This document shows, piece after piece, positions 41,325 to 50,481 of a DNA stretch of 64,000 nt (position 1 is the stretch's first letter; every line of letters begins with the position of its first letter). The stretch lies in NCBI GenBank assembly GCA_040223615.1, contig JAVKFY010000014.1, positions 1 through 64,000 on the forward strand. Reading direction: 5' to 3'. Under the pieces are notes generated by a model, which had not been told where the DNA came from, ran no database searches, and saw only the letters and a program-made list of their open reading frames with translations. Origin of the DNA: JAVKFY01 sp040223615. Its GTDB lineage: Bacteria > Pseudomonadota > Alphaproteobacteria > GCA-2731375. The position numbers and the translations under genes were made by a program.

Positions 41325-43127
41325 TCAGGAGCTGCGCTTCAGGCTCAACCCGGTCGGCACGCCCATGCGGCGCATGATCACGTATTGTTGCGCGATCGAC
41401 AGCAGGTTGTTCCAGGTCCAGTAGATCACCAGCCCGGCGGCGAAGGTGCCGAGCAGGAAGGTGAAGAAGATCGGCATGAACATGAACACCTTGGCCTGGA
41501 CCGGGTCGGCCGGCGCCGGGTTCAGCTTCTGTTGCAGGAACATCGAGACGCCCATCAGGATCGGCCATACGCCGATCATCAGGAAGTCGGGCAGGTAGGC
41601 TGCCGCGTCAAACGGGATCAGGCCGAACAGGTTCCACACCGTGGTCGGGTCGGGCGCCGACAGGTCCTTGATCCAGCCGTAGAACGGCGCGTGTCGCATC
41701 TCGATGGACACGAACAGGACTTTGTAAAGGGCGAAGAAGACCGGGATCTGGATCAAGATCGGCAGGCAGCCGGCGGCCGGATTCACCTTCTCCTTCTTGT
41801 ACAGGCCCATCATCTCCTGGTTCAGCTTCTGGCGGTCTTCGCCGAACCGCTCGCGCAGCTTCACCATCTCCGGCTGCAGCGCCTTCATCTTGCTCATCGC
41901 CTTGTAGGACTTGTTGGCGAGCGGGAAGAAGATCAGCTTCACGCACACCGTGAGCAGCATGATGGCCAGGCCGAAATTGCCGATCAGGTTGTAGAAGAAA
42001 TCGAGCACGTAGAAGAACGGCTTGGTCAGAAAGTAGAACCAGCCGAAGTCGACCGCGCGATCGAACAGCGGAATGCCGAAGGTCTCCTCGTAGCGGTCGA
42101 GGAGCTGGACTTCCTTGGCGCCGGCGAACAGGCGGGTGGTGACGCTGGCGGCGGCGCCGGGCTGGACCTGGCCGACGCCGTGCAGCACGTCGACCTGATA
42201 ACGGTCGCGGTTGGCCTCGCGCCAGTGCCGGAAGGTGGCGGTGAAGCCTTCATCGGCCGGCGCCAGGGCGGCCAGCCAGTACTTGTCGGTGATGCCGATC
42301 CAGCCCTTGCCGGTGGTCGCGGTGATCGCGCCCTCGTCCTGCAGGTCGTCGTAGTCGATCTCCTTCAGCGCGTCGTTGAGTACGCCGATGGGGCCTTCGT
42401 GCAGGATGTAGAAGCCGGTGGTCTGCGGCGTGTCGATGCGCCGTACCAGACCGTAGGCGTGCAGGCCGAGCGCGGCCGTGCCGTTGTTCTTGATCGTCTG
42501 GGTGACGGTGATCATGTAGTCGCGGTCGAGCGCGAACCTGCGTTCGAAGGCCAGCCCGGCGCCGTTGTCCCAGGTCAGGGTGACCGGGCGGTCGGGGGCC
42601 AACGTGTCGCCCGACGCCTGCCACACGGTCTGCGGCGTCGGCACGGCCACGCCCTCGCCGTCGGCGGACCAGCCGAAGGTGGCGTAATAGGGCGCTGGCG
42701 ACCCCACCGGGGAGAGCAGGTGGATCTTCGGGCTGTCCGGCTTCAGGGTCAGTTTGTAGTCGGTCAGCGTGAGGTCGTCGACATGGCCGCCGGTGAGCGC
42801 GATGGACCCGATCAGGCGCGGGCTTTCGATGGTCACCCGGCCGCCGGCGACCGCCGCCTGACGCATCCTCTCCGCGTCCTGCGGCGTGCCCGGGATCATT
42901 ACGGCGCCGGCCGGGGCCGCGCCGGCGGTGGTTCCGGGGCTCGGGGTGACGCCCGGCGTCGGCGCCGGGGTGCCGGCATCGGTGCCGGTCGCGCCGGTCG
43001 TCGTCGTCTGCGCCGGTTCGGCGTCGGGGAAATATTGCGGAAACAGCTTCGGTCCCACGAACTGGAAGCCGAACAGGATCGCCAGCGACACCGCGATGGC
43101 GGCGATCAGGTTGCGTTGATCGGACAT
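41325..43127 (-). CDS. yidC: Membrane protein insertase YidC
   Basis: 600 residues. One N-terminal helix (about 5-24, RNLIAAIAVSLAILFGFQF), a Thr/Pro/Ala-rich linker, a large periplasmic beta domain (about 75-350), then the conserved 60KD_IMP core with five helices (about 360-590) including PLANKSYKAMSKMKALQPEM and MMGLYKKEKVNPAAGCLPILIQIPVFFALYKVL. Inserts and folds inner-membrane proteins with or without SecYEG. Its ATG shares one base with the yidD stop (TGATG). Confidence 0.97.
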   Translation of the reverse strand: MSDQRNLIAAIAVSLAILFGFQFVGPKLFPQYFPDAEPAQTTTTGATGTDAGTPAPTPGVTPSPGTTAGAAPAGAVMIPGTPQDAERMRQAAVAGGRVTIESPRLIGSIALTGGHVDDLTLTDYKLTLKPDSPKIHLLSPVGSPAPYYATFGWSADGEGVAVPTPQTVWQASGDTLAPDRPVTLTWDNGAGLAFERRFALDRDYMITVTQTIKNNGTAALGLHAYGLVRRIDTPQTTGFYILHEGPIGVLNDALKEIDYDDLQDEGAITATTGKGWIGITDKYWLAALAPADEGFTATFRHWREANRDRYQVDVLHGVGQVQPGAAASVTTRLFAGAKEVQLLDRYEETFGIPLFDRAVDFGWFYFLTKPFFYVLDFFYNLIGNFGLAIMLLTVCVKLIFFPLANKSYKAMSKMKALQPEMVKLRERFGEDRQKLNQEMMGLYKKEKVNPAAGCLPILIQIPVFFALYKVLFVSIEMRHAPFYGWIKDLSAPDPTTVWNLFGLIPFDAAAYLPDFLMIGVWPILMGVSMFLQQKLNPAPADPVQAKVFMFMPIFFTFLLGTFAAGLVIYWTWNNLLSIAQQYVIMRRMGVPTGLSLKRSS

Positions 43128-43390
43128 CAGGCGTCCATCCTCATCGCCGCCGGGCGCGCCGGCGGTACCGGGTCATGGCCGCAGCCGCCCCAGGGGTGAC
43201 AGCGCGCGACGCGCCGCAAGGTCAGGCCGGCGCCGCGCAAGGCGCCATGCTCGGCCACCGCGTCTTGCGCATAGTGCGAACAGCTCGGCTCGAACCGGCA
43301 GGTCCCGGGCCACAGCGCCGAAAAGGTAAGCTGGTAGCCGCGGATCAGCCACCAAAGAGCGCGGGCAAATGGTCGCATGCCAGCGCTCAC
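43127..43390 (-). CDS. yidD: Membrane protein insertion efficiency factor YidD
   Basis: 87 residues. The family core CRFEPSCSHYAQDAVAEHGALRGAGLTLRRVARCHPWGGCGHDPVP is complete, with an N-terminal amphipathic helix (RALWWLIRGYQLTFSALWPG). The start is GTG at 43390, 4 nt after the rnpA stop; an ATG at 43378 is also possible. It helps YidC-dependent insertion and is coupled to yidC by a 1-nt overlap. Confidence 0.95.
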   Translation of the reverse strand: MSAGMRPFARALWWLIRGYQLTFSALWPGTCRFEPSCSHYAQDAVAEHGALRGAGLTLRRVARCHPWGGCGHDPVPPARPAAMRMDA

Positions 43391-43394
43391 CGGC

Positions 43395-43754
43395 TCACGC
43401 CCGCCGTGCCAGCTTGGTCAGCGCCTGGTCCAGGTCGCGCCGCAGGTCGGGAAAGCCACGCGCCAGCGTCGCCGCCCGCGCGATCAGCACATAGTCGAAG
43501 CCCGGCTGACCCTGTGCCGGCAGCAGTTCGGCGGCCAGCGCGCGCAGCCGGCGCCGGGCACGATTGCGCGCCACCGCGTTGCCGACGCGTTTCGAGGCGG
43601 TCAGGCCGTAACGCACGGATTCGGAAGACACGGCCGAGTCCGGCCGGCGTCGGCTCTGCTGCACGATCATGCCGGGTGTCGCCCATTTGCGTCCCGCCGC
43701 GGCCACGCTGAGGAACTCGGGTCGGCGTTTCAGCCGCCCCAGGGCCGCTTCCAT
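43395..43754 (-). CDS. rnpA: Ribonuclease P protein component
   Basis: 119 residues. The N-terminal LKRRPEFLSVAAAGRKW and the RNR motif RYGLTASKRVGNAVARNRARRRLR are complete. It binds the RNase P RNA and helps mature tRNA 5' ends. The gene starts 2 nt after the rpmH stop and is the second member of the conserved run. The central region (residues 35-48) is slightly extended, as in other alphaproteobacteria. Confidence 0.96.
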   Translation of the reverse strand: MEAALGRLKRRPEFLSVAAAGRKWATPGMIVQQSRRRPDSAVSSESVRYGLTASKRVGNAVARNRARRRLRALAAELLPAQGQPGFDYVLIARAATLARGFPDLRRDLDQALTKLARRA

Positions 43755-43756
43755 GG

Positions 43757-43891
43757 TTACGCCGACAGGCGCTTGCGCCCCTTGGCGCGCCGGTCGCGCA
43801 CCACCCGCCGTCCGCCGACCGTGGCCATGCGGCTGCGAAATCCGTGGCGCCGCTTGCGCACCAGCTTGCTGGGCTGATAGGTCCGTTTCAC
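43757..43891 (-). CDS. rpmH: 50S ribosomal protein L34
   Basis: 44 residues. MKRTYQPSKLVRKRRHGF and the basic RVVRDRRAKGRKRLSA ending are the complete L34. The start is GTG at 43891, because L34 begins exactly there; an in-frame ATG at 43996 lies in the promoter. First gene of the minus-strand run. dnaA is not adjacent, as is common in alphaproteobacteria. Confidence 0.97.
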   Translation of the reverse strand: MKRTYQPSKLVRKRRHGFRSRMATVGGRRVVRDRRAKGRKRLSA

Positions 43892-43953
43892 CGGAGCTGC
43901 TCCGTCGCGATAGTGTGGACGGCCCTTCTGGGCCGGGCCTTGGGCCGGGGCGC

Positions 43954-43983
43954 TGTATAAGCGCTGCGGCCGGGTCAAGTCAA
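43954..43983 (-). promoter_or_regulatory. Sigma-70-type promoter of rpmH
   Basis: On the minus strand, -35 TTGACT (43978-43983) and -10 TATACA (43954-43959) are separated by 18 bp (17 bp if the -10 is read as TTATAC). It lies about 62 bp upstream of the rpmH start. GC-rich inverted segments follow in the leader. Confidence 0.7.
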
Positions 43984-44100
43984 CGCACGCCGGCATAACC
44001 TGGCCGCGACCATCACAAACCCGTCAATGCCGCTTTCGCGCATCGGCGGCTCGGTTTACGTAAGACGGGCGCCGATCCGGTGCCAATCGAGGCCGTTGTC

Positions 44101-44919
44101 ATGTTGTTTCGCCCTCTCGGGCTCGCGTTCTTCCTGTTGACCGCCGCCGTTCCCGCGCTGGCCGCGCCCGCCGCGGAATTGTGGCCGCGGTGGGAAAAAT
44201 TCACCGCCGGCAGCGCCGCCAGTGTCGACCACGGCGCCTGGAACGCGTTCCTGGCGACGTATGTGCGGCCGGTGGACGGGGTGAACCTGGTCGACTATGG
44301 CGCGGTCGATGCCGCGGCGCAGGCCGCGCTGGACGGCTATATCCAGATGCTGGCGGCGACCGACATCGACGGGCTCGACCGGCCGCAGCAGATGGCATTG
44401 TGGATCAATCTCTACAACGCGGTCACCGTGCGGCTGATCGTGGACAACTATCCGCTCGACTCGATCCGCGACCTCGGCGGCCTGTTTTCCAGCCCCTGGG
44501 GCAAGAAACTGGTTACCGTGGCCGGGGAGGACCTGTCGCTGGATGACATCGAGCATCGCATCCTGCGGCCGATCTGGCGCGACCCGCGCATCCATTACGC
44601 GGTCAACTGCGCTTCGGTCGGCTGCCCGAACCTGGCGGCGGAAGCCTATGAAGCCGAAAGGCTCGACGGGCAGCTCGACGCGGCGGCGCGCGCCTACGTC
44701 AACCATCCGCGCGGTGCCGAGGTCCTGGGCGACGGTCTTGTCGTGTCGAAGATCTACGACTGGTACCAGGTCGACTTCGGCGGCTCCGAAGCCGGCGTGA
44801 TCAGCCACCTGAAGCAGTTTGCCGCGCCGCCGCTGGCCAAGATGCTGACTGGCGTGAGCGGCGTCGCCGACTACCGCTACGACTGGGCGTTGAACGACGC
44901 GCCCGGCGGTGCGGGCTAG
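44101..44919 (+). CDS. DUF547-domain exported protein
   Basis: 272 residues. Residues 1-22 are a signal peptide (LGLAFFLLTAAVPALA). The DUF547 core includes ALWINLYNAVTVRLIVDNYP, IEHRILRP, DPRIHYAVNCASVGCPNL and SKIYDWYQVDFGG, with the conserved Cys pair in NCASVGCP. Function is not established, though a papain-like or thiol-related activity has been suggested for the fold. The ATG at 44101 gives the signal peptide; a GTG at 44080 is possible. It is followed 3 nt later by a TVP38-type gene and then a disulfide oxidoreductase gene. Confidence 0.9.
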   Translation: MLFRPLGLAFFLLTAAVPALAAPAAELWPRWEKFTAGSAASVDHGAWNAFLATYVRPVDGVNLVDYGAVDAAAQAALDGYIQMLAATDIDGLDRPQQMALWINLYNAVTVRLIVDNYPLDSIRDLGGLFSSPWGKKLVTVAGEDLSLDDIEHRILRPIWRDPRIHYAVNCASVGCPNLAAEAYEAERLDGQLDAAARAYVNHPRGAEVLGDGLVVSKIYDWYQVDFGGSEAGVISHLKQFAAPPLAKMLTGVSGVADYRYDWALNDAPGGAG

Positions 44920-44922
44920 CCG

Positions 44923-45660
44923 ATGACGCAGGAACAACCGGGCCCGGCCAAGACCGGTTTCAACTGGCGCCGGCTGTGGCCGCTGGCGCTGCTGGTCGCC
45001 GGCTTCGTCGCCTTCAAGGTCACCGGCGCCAGCGACTATGTCGGGCTCGACGCGCTGCGCGAGCATCGCGAGACGCTGGTCGGCTATGTCGCCGAGCAGG
45101 CATTGCTGGCCGGGCTGATCTATGTCGGGCTCTACGCGGTGGTGACCGCCTTCTCGCTGCCGGTGGCCTCGCTGATCTCGATCGTCGGCGGCTTCCTGTT
45201 CGGCACCCTGCTGGGCGGCTTCTTTACCGTGGTCGGTGCCACCATCGGCGCCACGGTGCTGTTCCTGGCGGCGAAGACGGCGCTGGGCGACCCGCTGCGG
45301 GAGAAGGCCGGCGCGGCACTGCAACGCATGGAGGCCGGCTTCCGCGAGAATGCCTTCAGCTATCTCCTGGTGTTGCGGCTAGTGCCGCTATTCCCGTTCT
45401 TCGTGGTCAACCTGGTGCCGGCCTTCCTGGGCGTGTCGTTGCGCACCTACGTGGTCGCGACCTTCATCGGCATCATCCCGGGCAGCCTGGTCTACTGCCA
45501 GGTTGGCACCGGGCTCGGCAGCGTGCTGGACAGCGGCGAGGAGCTGTCGCTGGCCAATATCGTCACTGTCGACATCGTGCTCGCCTTGTGCGGACTGGCG
45601 GCGCTGGCCATGGTGCCGGTGGTCTACAAATGGATAAGGCGCCGCCGGGCGGCGTCGTGA
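44923..45660 (+). CDS. TVP38/TMEM64 (DedA-like, SNARE-associated) membrane protein
   Basis: 245 residues with about 6 hydrophobic segments. The VTT-domain hallmarks VVTAFSLPVASLISIVGGFLFG and the LRLVPLFPFFVVNLVPAFLGVS re-entrant segments are present. The family is linked to lipid scrambling or undecaprenyl-phosphate and small-molecule flux, with a basic C-terminal tail (WIRRRRAAS). It is in one run with the DUF547 gene (3 nt) and the FAD oxidoreductase (10 nt). This trio recurs in proteobacteria, as known from genome comparison. Confidence 0.9.
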   Translation: MTQEQPGPAKTGFNWRRLWPLALLVAGFVAFKVTGASDYVGLDALREHRETLVGYVAEQALLAGLIYVGLYAVVTAFSLPVASLISIVGGFLFGTLLGGFFTVVGATIGATVLFLAAKTALGDPLREKAGAALQRMEAGFRENAFSYLLVLRLVPLFPFFVVNLVPAFLGVSLRTYVVATFIGIIPGSLVYCQVGTGLGSVLDSGEELSLANIVTVDIVLALCGLAALAMVPVVYKWIRRRRAAS

Positions 45661-45670
45661 GCGAGGCGAG

Positions 45671-47092
45671 ATGGCCGACCTGAACGTCGATATCTGTGTG
45701 ATCGGCGCCGGTTCCGGCGGCCTTTCGGTCGCCGCCGGCGCCAGCCAGCTCGGCCGCAAGGTCGTACTGATCGAAAAACACAAGATGGGCGGCGACTGCC
45801 TGAACTACGGCTGCGTGCCGTCCAAGGCGCTGCTGGCGGCGGCCAAGGCGGCGCACCGGTGGGAGGGCGATGCCCGCTACGGCCTCACAGCCAGCGCGCC
45901 GGGCGTCGACTTCGCCGCCGTGCAACGGCACGTGCAAGGCGTCATCGCCGCCATTGCACCGGTCGACTCGGTCGCCCGCTACGAGGGGCTGGGCGTGCAG
46001 GTGATCCAGGCCGCCGGCCGCTTCGTCGGGCCGGACCGGGTCGAGGCCGGCGGCGACACCATCACCGCACGGCGCTTCGTCATCGCCACCGGCTCGACCC
46101 CCTTCGTGCCGCCGCTGCCAGGGCTGGATCAGGTGCCCTGCCTGACCAACGAGAGCGTGTTCGAGCTCACCGAATGCCCCGGCCATCTGATCGTGGTCGG
46201 CGGCGGGCCGATCGGCATGGAGCTGGCGCAGGCGCACCGGCGGCTGGGCGCGAAGGTCACGGTCGTCGAGATGGCGACGCCGCTGCCGAAGGATGATCCG
46301 GAACTGGCCACGCTGGTGATCGACCGGCTGCGCCGCGAGGGCGTGGACATCCTGCCCTACACCAGGGTCACGGGCGTCGCCGGCACGGCCGGCGACATTC
46401 GCGTCACGGTGGAGGATTCCGGCGGTGCCCGCGAAATTATCGGTACGCACCTGCTGATGGCGGTCGGCCGGCGCCCGAACCTGGACGGGCTGGGCCTGGA
46501 GGCGGCCGGGGTGGAAACCAACCGTGCCGGCATCGTGGTCGACGGCGGCCTGCGCACCTCGAACAAGAAGATCTTCGCGGTCGGCGACGTCGCCGGCGGG
46601 CCGCAATTCACCCACGTCGCCGGCTATCACGCGGGCATCGTGATCCGCCGGGCGCTGTTCCGCTTGCCGGCGACGGTGAACTACACGGCGCTGCCATGGG
46701 TGACCTATACCGACCCGGAACTGGCGCACGTCGGCATGACCGAACTGCAGGCGCGCAACGAGGCGGGCGACATCCGGGTGCTGCGCTGGCCCTTCGCCGA
46801 GAACGACCGCGCCATCGCGGAACGTGACACGGACGGTTTCGTCAAGGTGATCACGTCGCCGGGCGGCAAGGTGCTGGGCTGCACCATCGTCGGCACCGGT
46901 GCCGGCGACCTGCTGCAACCCTGGACCCTGGCGATCTCGGCGGGATTGAAGATTTCCAAGATGGCCGGCGCCATCGCGCCCTATCCGACGCGCTCCGAAG
47001 CTGGGAAGCGGGCCGCGGGGAGCTATTTCCTGCCCGGCCTGTTCTCTGCCCGGACCCGCAAGATCGTCGCCTTCCTGGCCAGATTCGGCTGA
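45671..47092 (+). CDS. FAD-dependent disulfide oxidoreductase (mercuric reductase-like)
   Basis: 473 residues. FAD loop VIGAGSGGLSVAAGA (10-24), redox-active disulfide GGDCLNYGCVPSK (C43, C48), NAD loop VVGGGPIGMELAQA, FAVGDVAGG, and a C-terminal dimerisation domain. The C-terminal His-Glu pair usual in glutathione or lipoamide reductases is replaced (IAPYPTRSEAGKR), as in MerA-like proteins fused or linked to TVP38 proteins. There is no HMA domain or vicinal C-terminal Cys pair for mercury. It probably reduces an unknown thiol or quinone connected with the two upstream genes. Confidence 0.9.
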   Translation: MADLNVDICVIGAGSGGLSVAAGASQLGRKVVLIEKHKMGGDCLNYGCVPSKALLAAAKAAHRWEGDARYGLTASAPGVDFAAVQRHVQGVIAAIAPVDSVARYEGLGVQVIQAAGRFVGPDRVEAGGDTITARRFVIATGSTPFVPPLPGLDQVPCLTNESVFELTECPGHLIVVGGGPIGMELAQAHRRLGAKVTVVEMATPLPKDDPELATLVIDRLRREGVDILPYTRVTGVAGTAGDIRVTVEDSGGAREIIGTHLLMAVGRRPNLDGLGLEAAGVETNRAGIVVDGGLRTSNKKIFAVGDVAGGPQFTHVAGYHAGIVIRRALFRLPATVNYTALPWVTYTDPELAHVGMTELQARNEAGDIRVLRWPFAENDRAIAERDTDGFVKVITSPGGKVLGCTIVGTGAGDLLQPWTLAISAGLKISKMAGAIAPYPTRSEAGKRAAGSYFLPGLFSARTRKIVAFLARFG

Positions 47093-47126
47093 ATCCGGCG
47101 CCCTTTCCTGGCACAATGCGCCCGTC

Positions 47127-48569
47127 GTGGTGCAACAAATCGAGACAACGCCCATCGAGGCCACGCCGCGCTCCGAACGCCGGCGCGCATTGCCGACCGC
47201 GCTGACCGGCCTGTCGGCGCGGCTGCTGGTGCTGACCGCCGTGTTCGTGATGTTGAGCGAGGTGGCGATCTACGTGCCCTCGATCGCGCGATTCCGCATG
47301 GCCTATCTTGAGGAGAAGATTTCGTCGGCACACCTGGCCTCGCTGGCGCTGAAGGCGGCCCCCGACTACATGGTCGACGAGGCGCTGAAGGCGGAACTGC
47401 TGGGCAGCGCCGGGGTGCACGCGGTGGTGCTGAAGCTGCCGGACCGGCGGCTGATGCTGCTGCAGGGCGACATGCCGCCGAAGGTCGACGCCAGCTTCGA
47501 CCTGCGCGAACTGACCGCTACGGCGATGATCGTCGATGCTTTTGGCGCGCTGAGCGGTCCGGAACGGATGATCCGGGTGCAGGGCGCGGTGCCGAACCAG
47601 CCGGACCAGTCGATCGAACTGGTGATGGAGGAGGGCCCGCTGCGCCGGGCCATGGTCGACTACTCGATCAACATCCTGAGCCTGTCGATCGTGATCTCGC
47701 TGATAACCGCCGGCCTGGTCTACCTGTCGCTGCAGGCGCTGCTGGTGCGGCCGATGCGGCGAATCACCGGCGCCATGGTCACCTTCCGCAAGGCACCTGA
47801 ATCCGATGACAGCGTGATCCGGCCGAGCGCGCGGGCCGACGAGCTGGGTTTGGCCGAGGCCGAACTGGCGGTGATGCAGGAGGACCTGCGCGGCGCGCTT
47901 CGGCAGAAGAACCGGCTGGCGGCGCTGGGCGCGGCGATGAGCAAGGTGAACCACGACCTGCGCAACATCCTGGCGACGGCGCAGCTGGTGTCGGAACGTT
48001 TGGGCGCGAGCGCCGATCCGGAGGTGCGCCGCGTCACCCCGACGCTGCTGGCCAGCATCGACCGCGCCATCGACCTGTGCACCCAGACGCTGGCCTACGG
48101 CAAGGCCGAGGAACCGGCACCACAGCGCCGCCGGTTCCGCCTGCGCGAGCTGGTCGAAGACGTGCGCCTGTCGGTCGGACTGCCGGCTGACGGCCGGGTC
48201 GCCTGGGCCGACGACGTGGCCGAGGACTTCGAGGTCGAAGCCGATCGCGAGCAGATATTTCGCGTCCTGCTGAACCTGTGCCGCAACGCGATGCAGGCGA
48301 TGGCCGAGGGCGGCGAACTCACGGTCCGGGCGAGCCGCGACGGTGAGGGCGTGAAGATCGAAGTCCGCGACACCGGGCCTGGCTTGCCCGACAAGGCGCG
48401 CGCCCGCCTGTTCGAGCCGTTCCAGGGCTCGGCGCGCGCCGGCGGTACCGGCCTCGGCCTGGCCATCGCCCGCGAGCTGGCGCGCGCGCATGGCGGCGAC
48501 GTCAGATTGATCCGCACCGGCGCGCATGGCACCGCCTTCCGGATCGACCTGCCGGCCGAAGCCGGGTGA
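47127..48569 (+). CDS. Membrane sensor histidine kinase with variant H-box
   Basis: 480 residues. Helices at about 30-50 and 183-207 bracket a periplasmic sensor domain; a HAMP-like linker follows (205-260). The H-box is SKVNHDLRNILATA, with H276 in a NHDLRN context rather than the usual SHELRTP. HATPase_c has NLCRNAMQAMAEGG, DTGPGLP and GTGLGLAIAREL. This H-box form marks kinases related to HWE/NtrB-like groups. The start is GTG at 47127 (or the next GTG). No response regulator is adjacent. The next gene is another kinase, 97 nt downstream. Confidence 0.9.
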   Translation: MVQQIETTPIEATPRSERRRALPTALTGLSARLLVLTAVFVMLSEVAIYVPSIARFRMAYLEEKISSAHLASLALKAAPDYMVDEALKAELLGSAGVHAVVLKLPDRRLMLLQGDMPPKVDASFDLRELTATAMIVDAFGALSGPERMIRVQGAVPNQPDQSIELVMEEGPLRRAMVDYSINILSLSIVISLITAGLVYLSLQALLVRPMRRITGAMVTFRKAPESDDSVIRPSARADELGLAEAELAVMQEDLRGALRQKNRLAALGAAMSKVNHDLRNILATAQLVSERLGASADPEVRRVTPTLLASIDRAIDLCTQTLAYGKAEEPAPQRRRFRLRELVEDVRLSVGLPADGRVAWADDVAEDFEVEADREQIFRVLLNLCRNAMQAMAEGGELTVRASRDGEGVKIEVRDTGPGLPDKARARLFEPFQGSARAGGTGLGLAIARELARAHGGDVRLIRTGAHGTAFRIDLPAEAG

Positions 48570-48666
48570 ACCACCCCCGGGCCGCACACGGATGATTAAC
48601 GCCTCTGTGTCAGAGTAAGACAGCGGCCGAGATAACGGTGATGTTGCGCGGCCGCGAGGCTTACTC

Positions 48667-50481
48667 ATGAATCAGCTATCTCAACCCGTCGCCGCTGACA
48701 TTACCGCCGCGCCGGTTGCCGTGCGGTTCGATTCCGCGTTGAAGCGGCTGGTGGCGTTGGCGGATGGCGCCGACCTCGATGTCATCGTCGCGCTGGTCGA
48801 CCCGTGCCAACGCGCCTTCCTGCTGCATACGCTGGACTGGGTCCGCGAGTCCGGCGAGGCGGTCCGGCTTGGCCTGCGCTTGCGGCGCGGCGCCGACTGG
48901 GTGGCGGCGGTGGCGGACGTGACGCTTGAGGCCGACGCTGGCGTGACCCTGACGCTGGCGCGCGACGACGTCGCGGCGGCGCGGCGCGCCGAGGCTCAAT
49001 TCCGCCAGTTGGTGGAGAACGCGCAGCAGGCGGTCACGGTGATGGTCGGCGAGCAGGTGGTGTTCATCAACCACGCGCTGGCGGCACTGGTGGGCTACGG
49101 CTCGCTGGCCGAACTGCGCGCCACCGGCGGCCGGGTTGACCATACCCATCCCGACGATCGCGACATGATCCGGCGGCGCACGGCGGCGCGCGCCGCCGGC
49201 CTGCATCCGCCGGAGAGCTACGAGTTCCGCATGGTGCGGGTCGACGGCGCGGAGATCTGGGTCGATTGCTGGGTCAGCGCGGTGACCTGGAACGGGCAGC
49301 CGGCCTCGATGGCGTGGCTGATCGACATCACCGATCGCAAGCAGACCGCGGCGGCGCTGCAACGGTCGGAGAAACTGTTCTCGGCGGTGTTTCAGGCCTG
49401 CCCCGACCTGATGTCGCTGAGCCGCCTGGACAACGGCCGCATCGTCGATGTGAACCGCAGCTTCGTACGCCAGCTTGGCTACGAGCGCGATGTCGCGGTG
49501 GGGCGGCAGGAACGCGAAATCGGGCTGTTCCTCGACGCCAACACGCATCACCGGCTGCTCACCGGGATCAACGAGAACGGCGCGCCGCAGGAGATCGTGG
49601 CGCGGGTGCGGACCCGCGATGGCGAGCATCTCGACCTGGCGATGTCATGCGAACCGATCCGGATCGGCGATCGCGACCTGCTGCTCACGGTCGGGCGCGA
49701 CGTCACCGAACAGCTCCGAGTCGAAGACGAACTGCGCCACAGCAAGGAATCGGCGGTATTCGCCAACCGGGCGAAGAGCGAGTTCCTGGCCAACATGAGC
49801 CACGAGTTGCGCACGCCGCTGAACGCCATCATCGGCTTCGCGGAGGTGCTGAGCGAACAGCTCTTCGGACCGCTCGGCAACGACCGCTACGTCGACTATG
49901 TGCGCGATATCCAGGACAGCGGCCGACACCTGCTGCAGATCATCAACGACCTGCTCGATCTGTCGAAGCTGGAGGCCGGCAAGCAGGACTTGTACGAGAC
50001 CGAGGTGTCGCTGCCGGAACTGGCGGAAACCAGCCTGAACCTGGTGCACGAGCGGGCCCGGGCCGGCGGCCTGACGCTGGAGACGAATTTGCCGGCGGAC
50101 TTGCCGCCGGTTTTCGCCGACGAGCGCATCCTGAAGCAAATCCTGATCAACCTGCTGTCGAACGCGGTGAAATTCACGCCGTCGGGCGGCAAGATCAGCC
50201 TGCGCATTGAGCGAACCGCGCAAGGCGGCCTGTCGATGGTGGTCGCCGACACCGGCATTGGCATGAGCGAGGCGGAGGTGGAGATCGCCTTGTCGGCCTT
50301 CGGCCAGGTCGACAGTTCGCTGGCGCGCCAGCATCAGGGCACCGGGCTCGGCTTGCCGCTGGTGCGCTCGCTGGCCGAACTGCACGGTGGCACGCTGCGC
50401 ATGTCCAGCGAGACCGGCACCGGCACCGTCGCGACCGTGAACCTGCCGGCCGAACGGGTGCTCGACGATGCCGCCGCCTAG
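48667..50481 (+). CDS. Cytosolic PAS-PAS sensor histidine kinase
   Basis: 604 residues without membrane helices. An N-terminal uncharacterised segment (1-105), PAS 1 (about 110-225, ending WLIDITDRKQ), PAS 2 (about 235-350, ending GRDVTEQ), HisKA with H379 in MSHELRTPLNAIIGFAEV and the FGPLGNDRYVDY extension, then HATPase_c (NLLSNAVKF, DTGIGMS, GTGLGLPLVR). This extended HisKA is typical of alphaproteobacterial PleC/DivJ-like kinases. Its 3' end overlaps a small lipoprotein gene by 14 nt. Partner regulator not in the window. Confidence 0.94.
   Translation: MNQLSQPVAADITAAPVAVRFDSALKRLVALADGADLDVIVALVDPCQRAFLLHTLDWVRESGEAVRLGLRLRRGADWVAAVADVTLEADAGVTLTLARDDVAAARRAEAQFRQLVENAQQAVTVMVGEQVVFINHALAALVGYGSLAELRATGGRVDHTHPDDRDMIRRRTAARAAGLHPPESYEFRMVRVDGAEIWVDCWVSAVTWNGQPASMAWLIDITDRKQTAAALQRSEKLFSAVFQACPDLMSLSRLDNGRIVDVNRSFVRQLGYERDVAVGRQEREIGLFLDANTHHRLLTGINENGAPQEIVARVRTRDGEHLDLAMSCEPIRIGDRDLLLTVGRDVTEQLRVEDELRHSKESAVFANRAKSEFLANMSHELRTPLNAIIGFAEVLSEQLFGPLGNDRYVDYVRDIQDSGRHLLQIINDLLDLSKLEAGKQDLYETEVSLPELAETSLNLVHERARAGGLTLETNLPADLPPVFADERILKQILINLLSNAVKFTPSGGKISLRIERTAQGGLSMVVADTGIGMSEAEVEIALSAFGQVDSSLARQHQGTGLGLPLVRSLAELHGGTLRMSSETGTGTVATVNLPAERVLDDAAA

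Noticed and set aside
45671..47092. Mercury resistance locus
   Set aside because: The oxidoreductase resembles MerA but lacks an HMA domain and the C-terminal Cys pair, and no merR, merT or merP is nearby.
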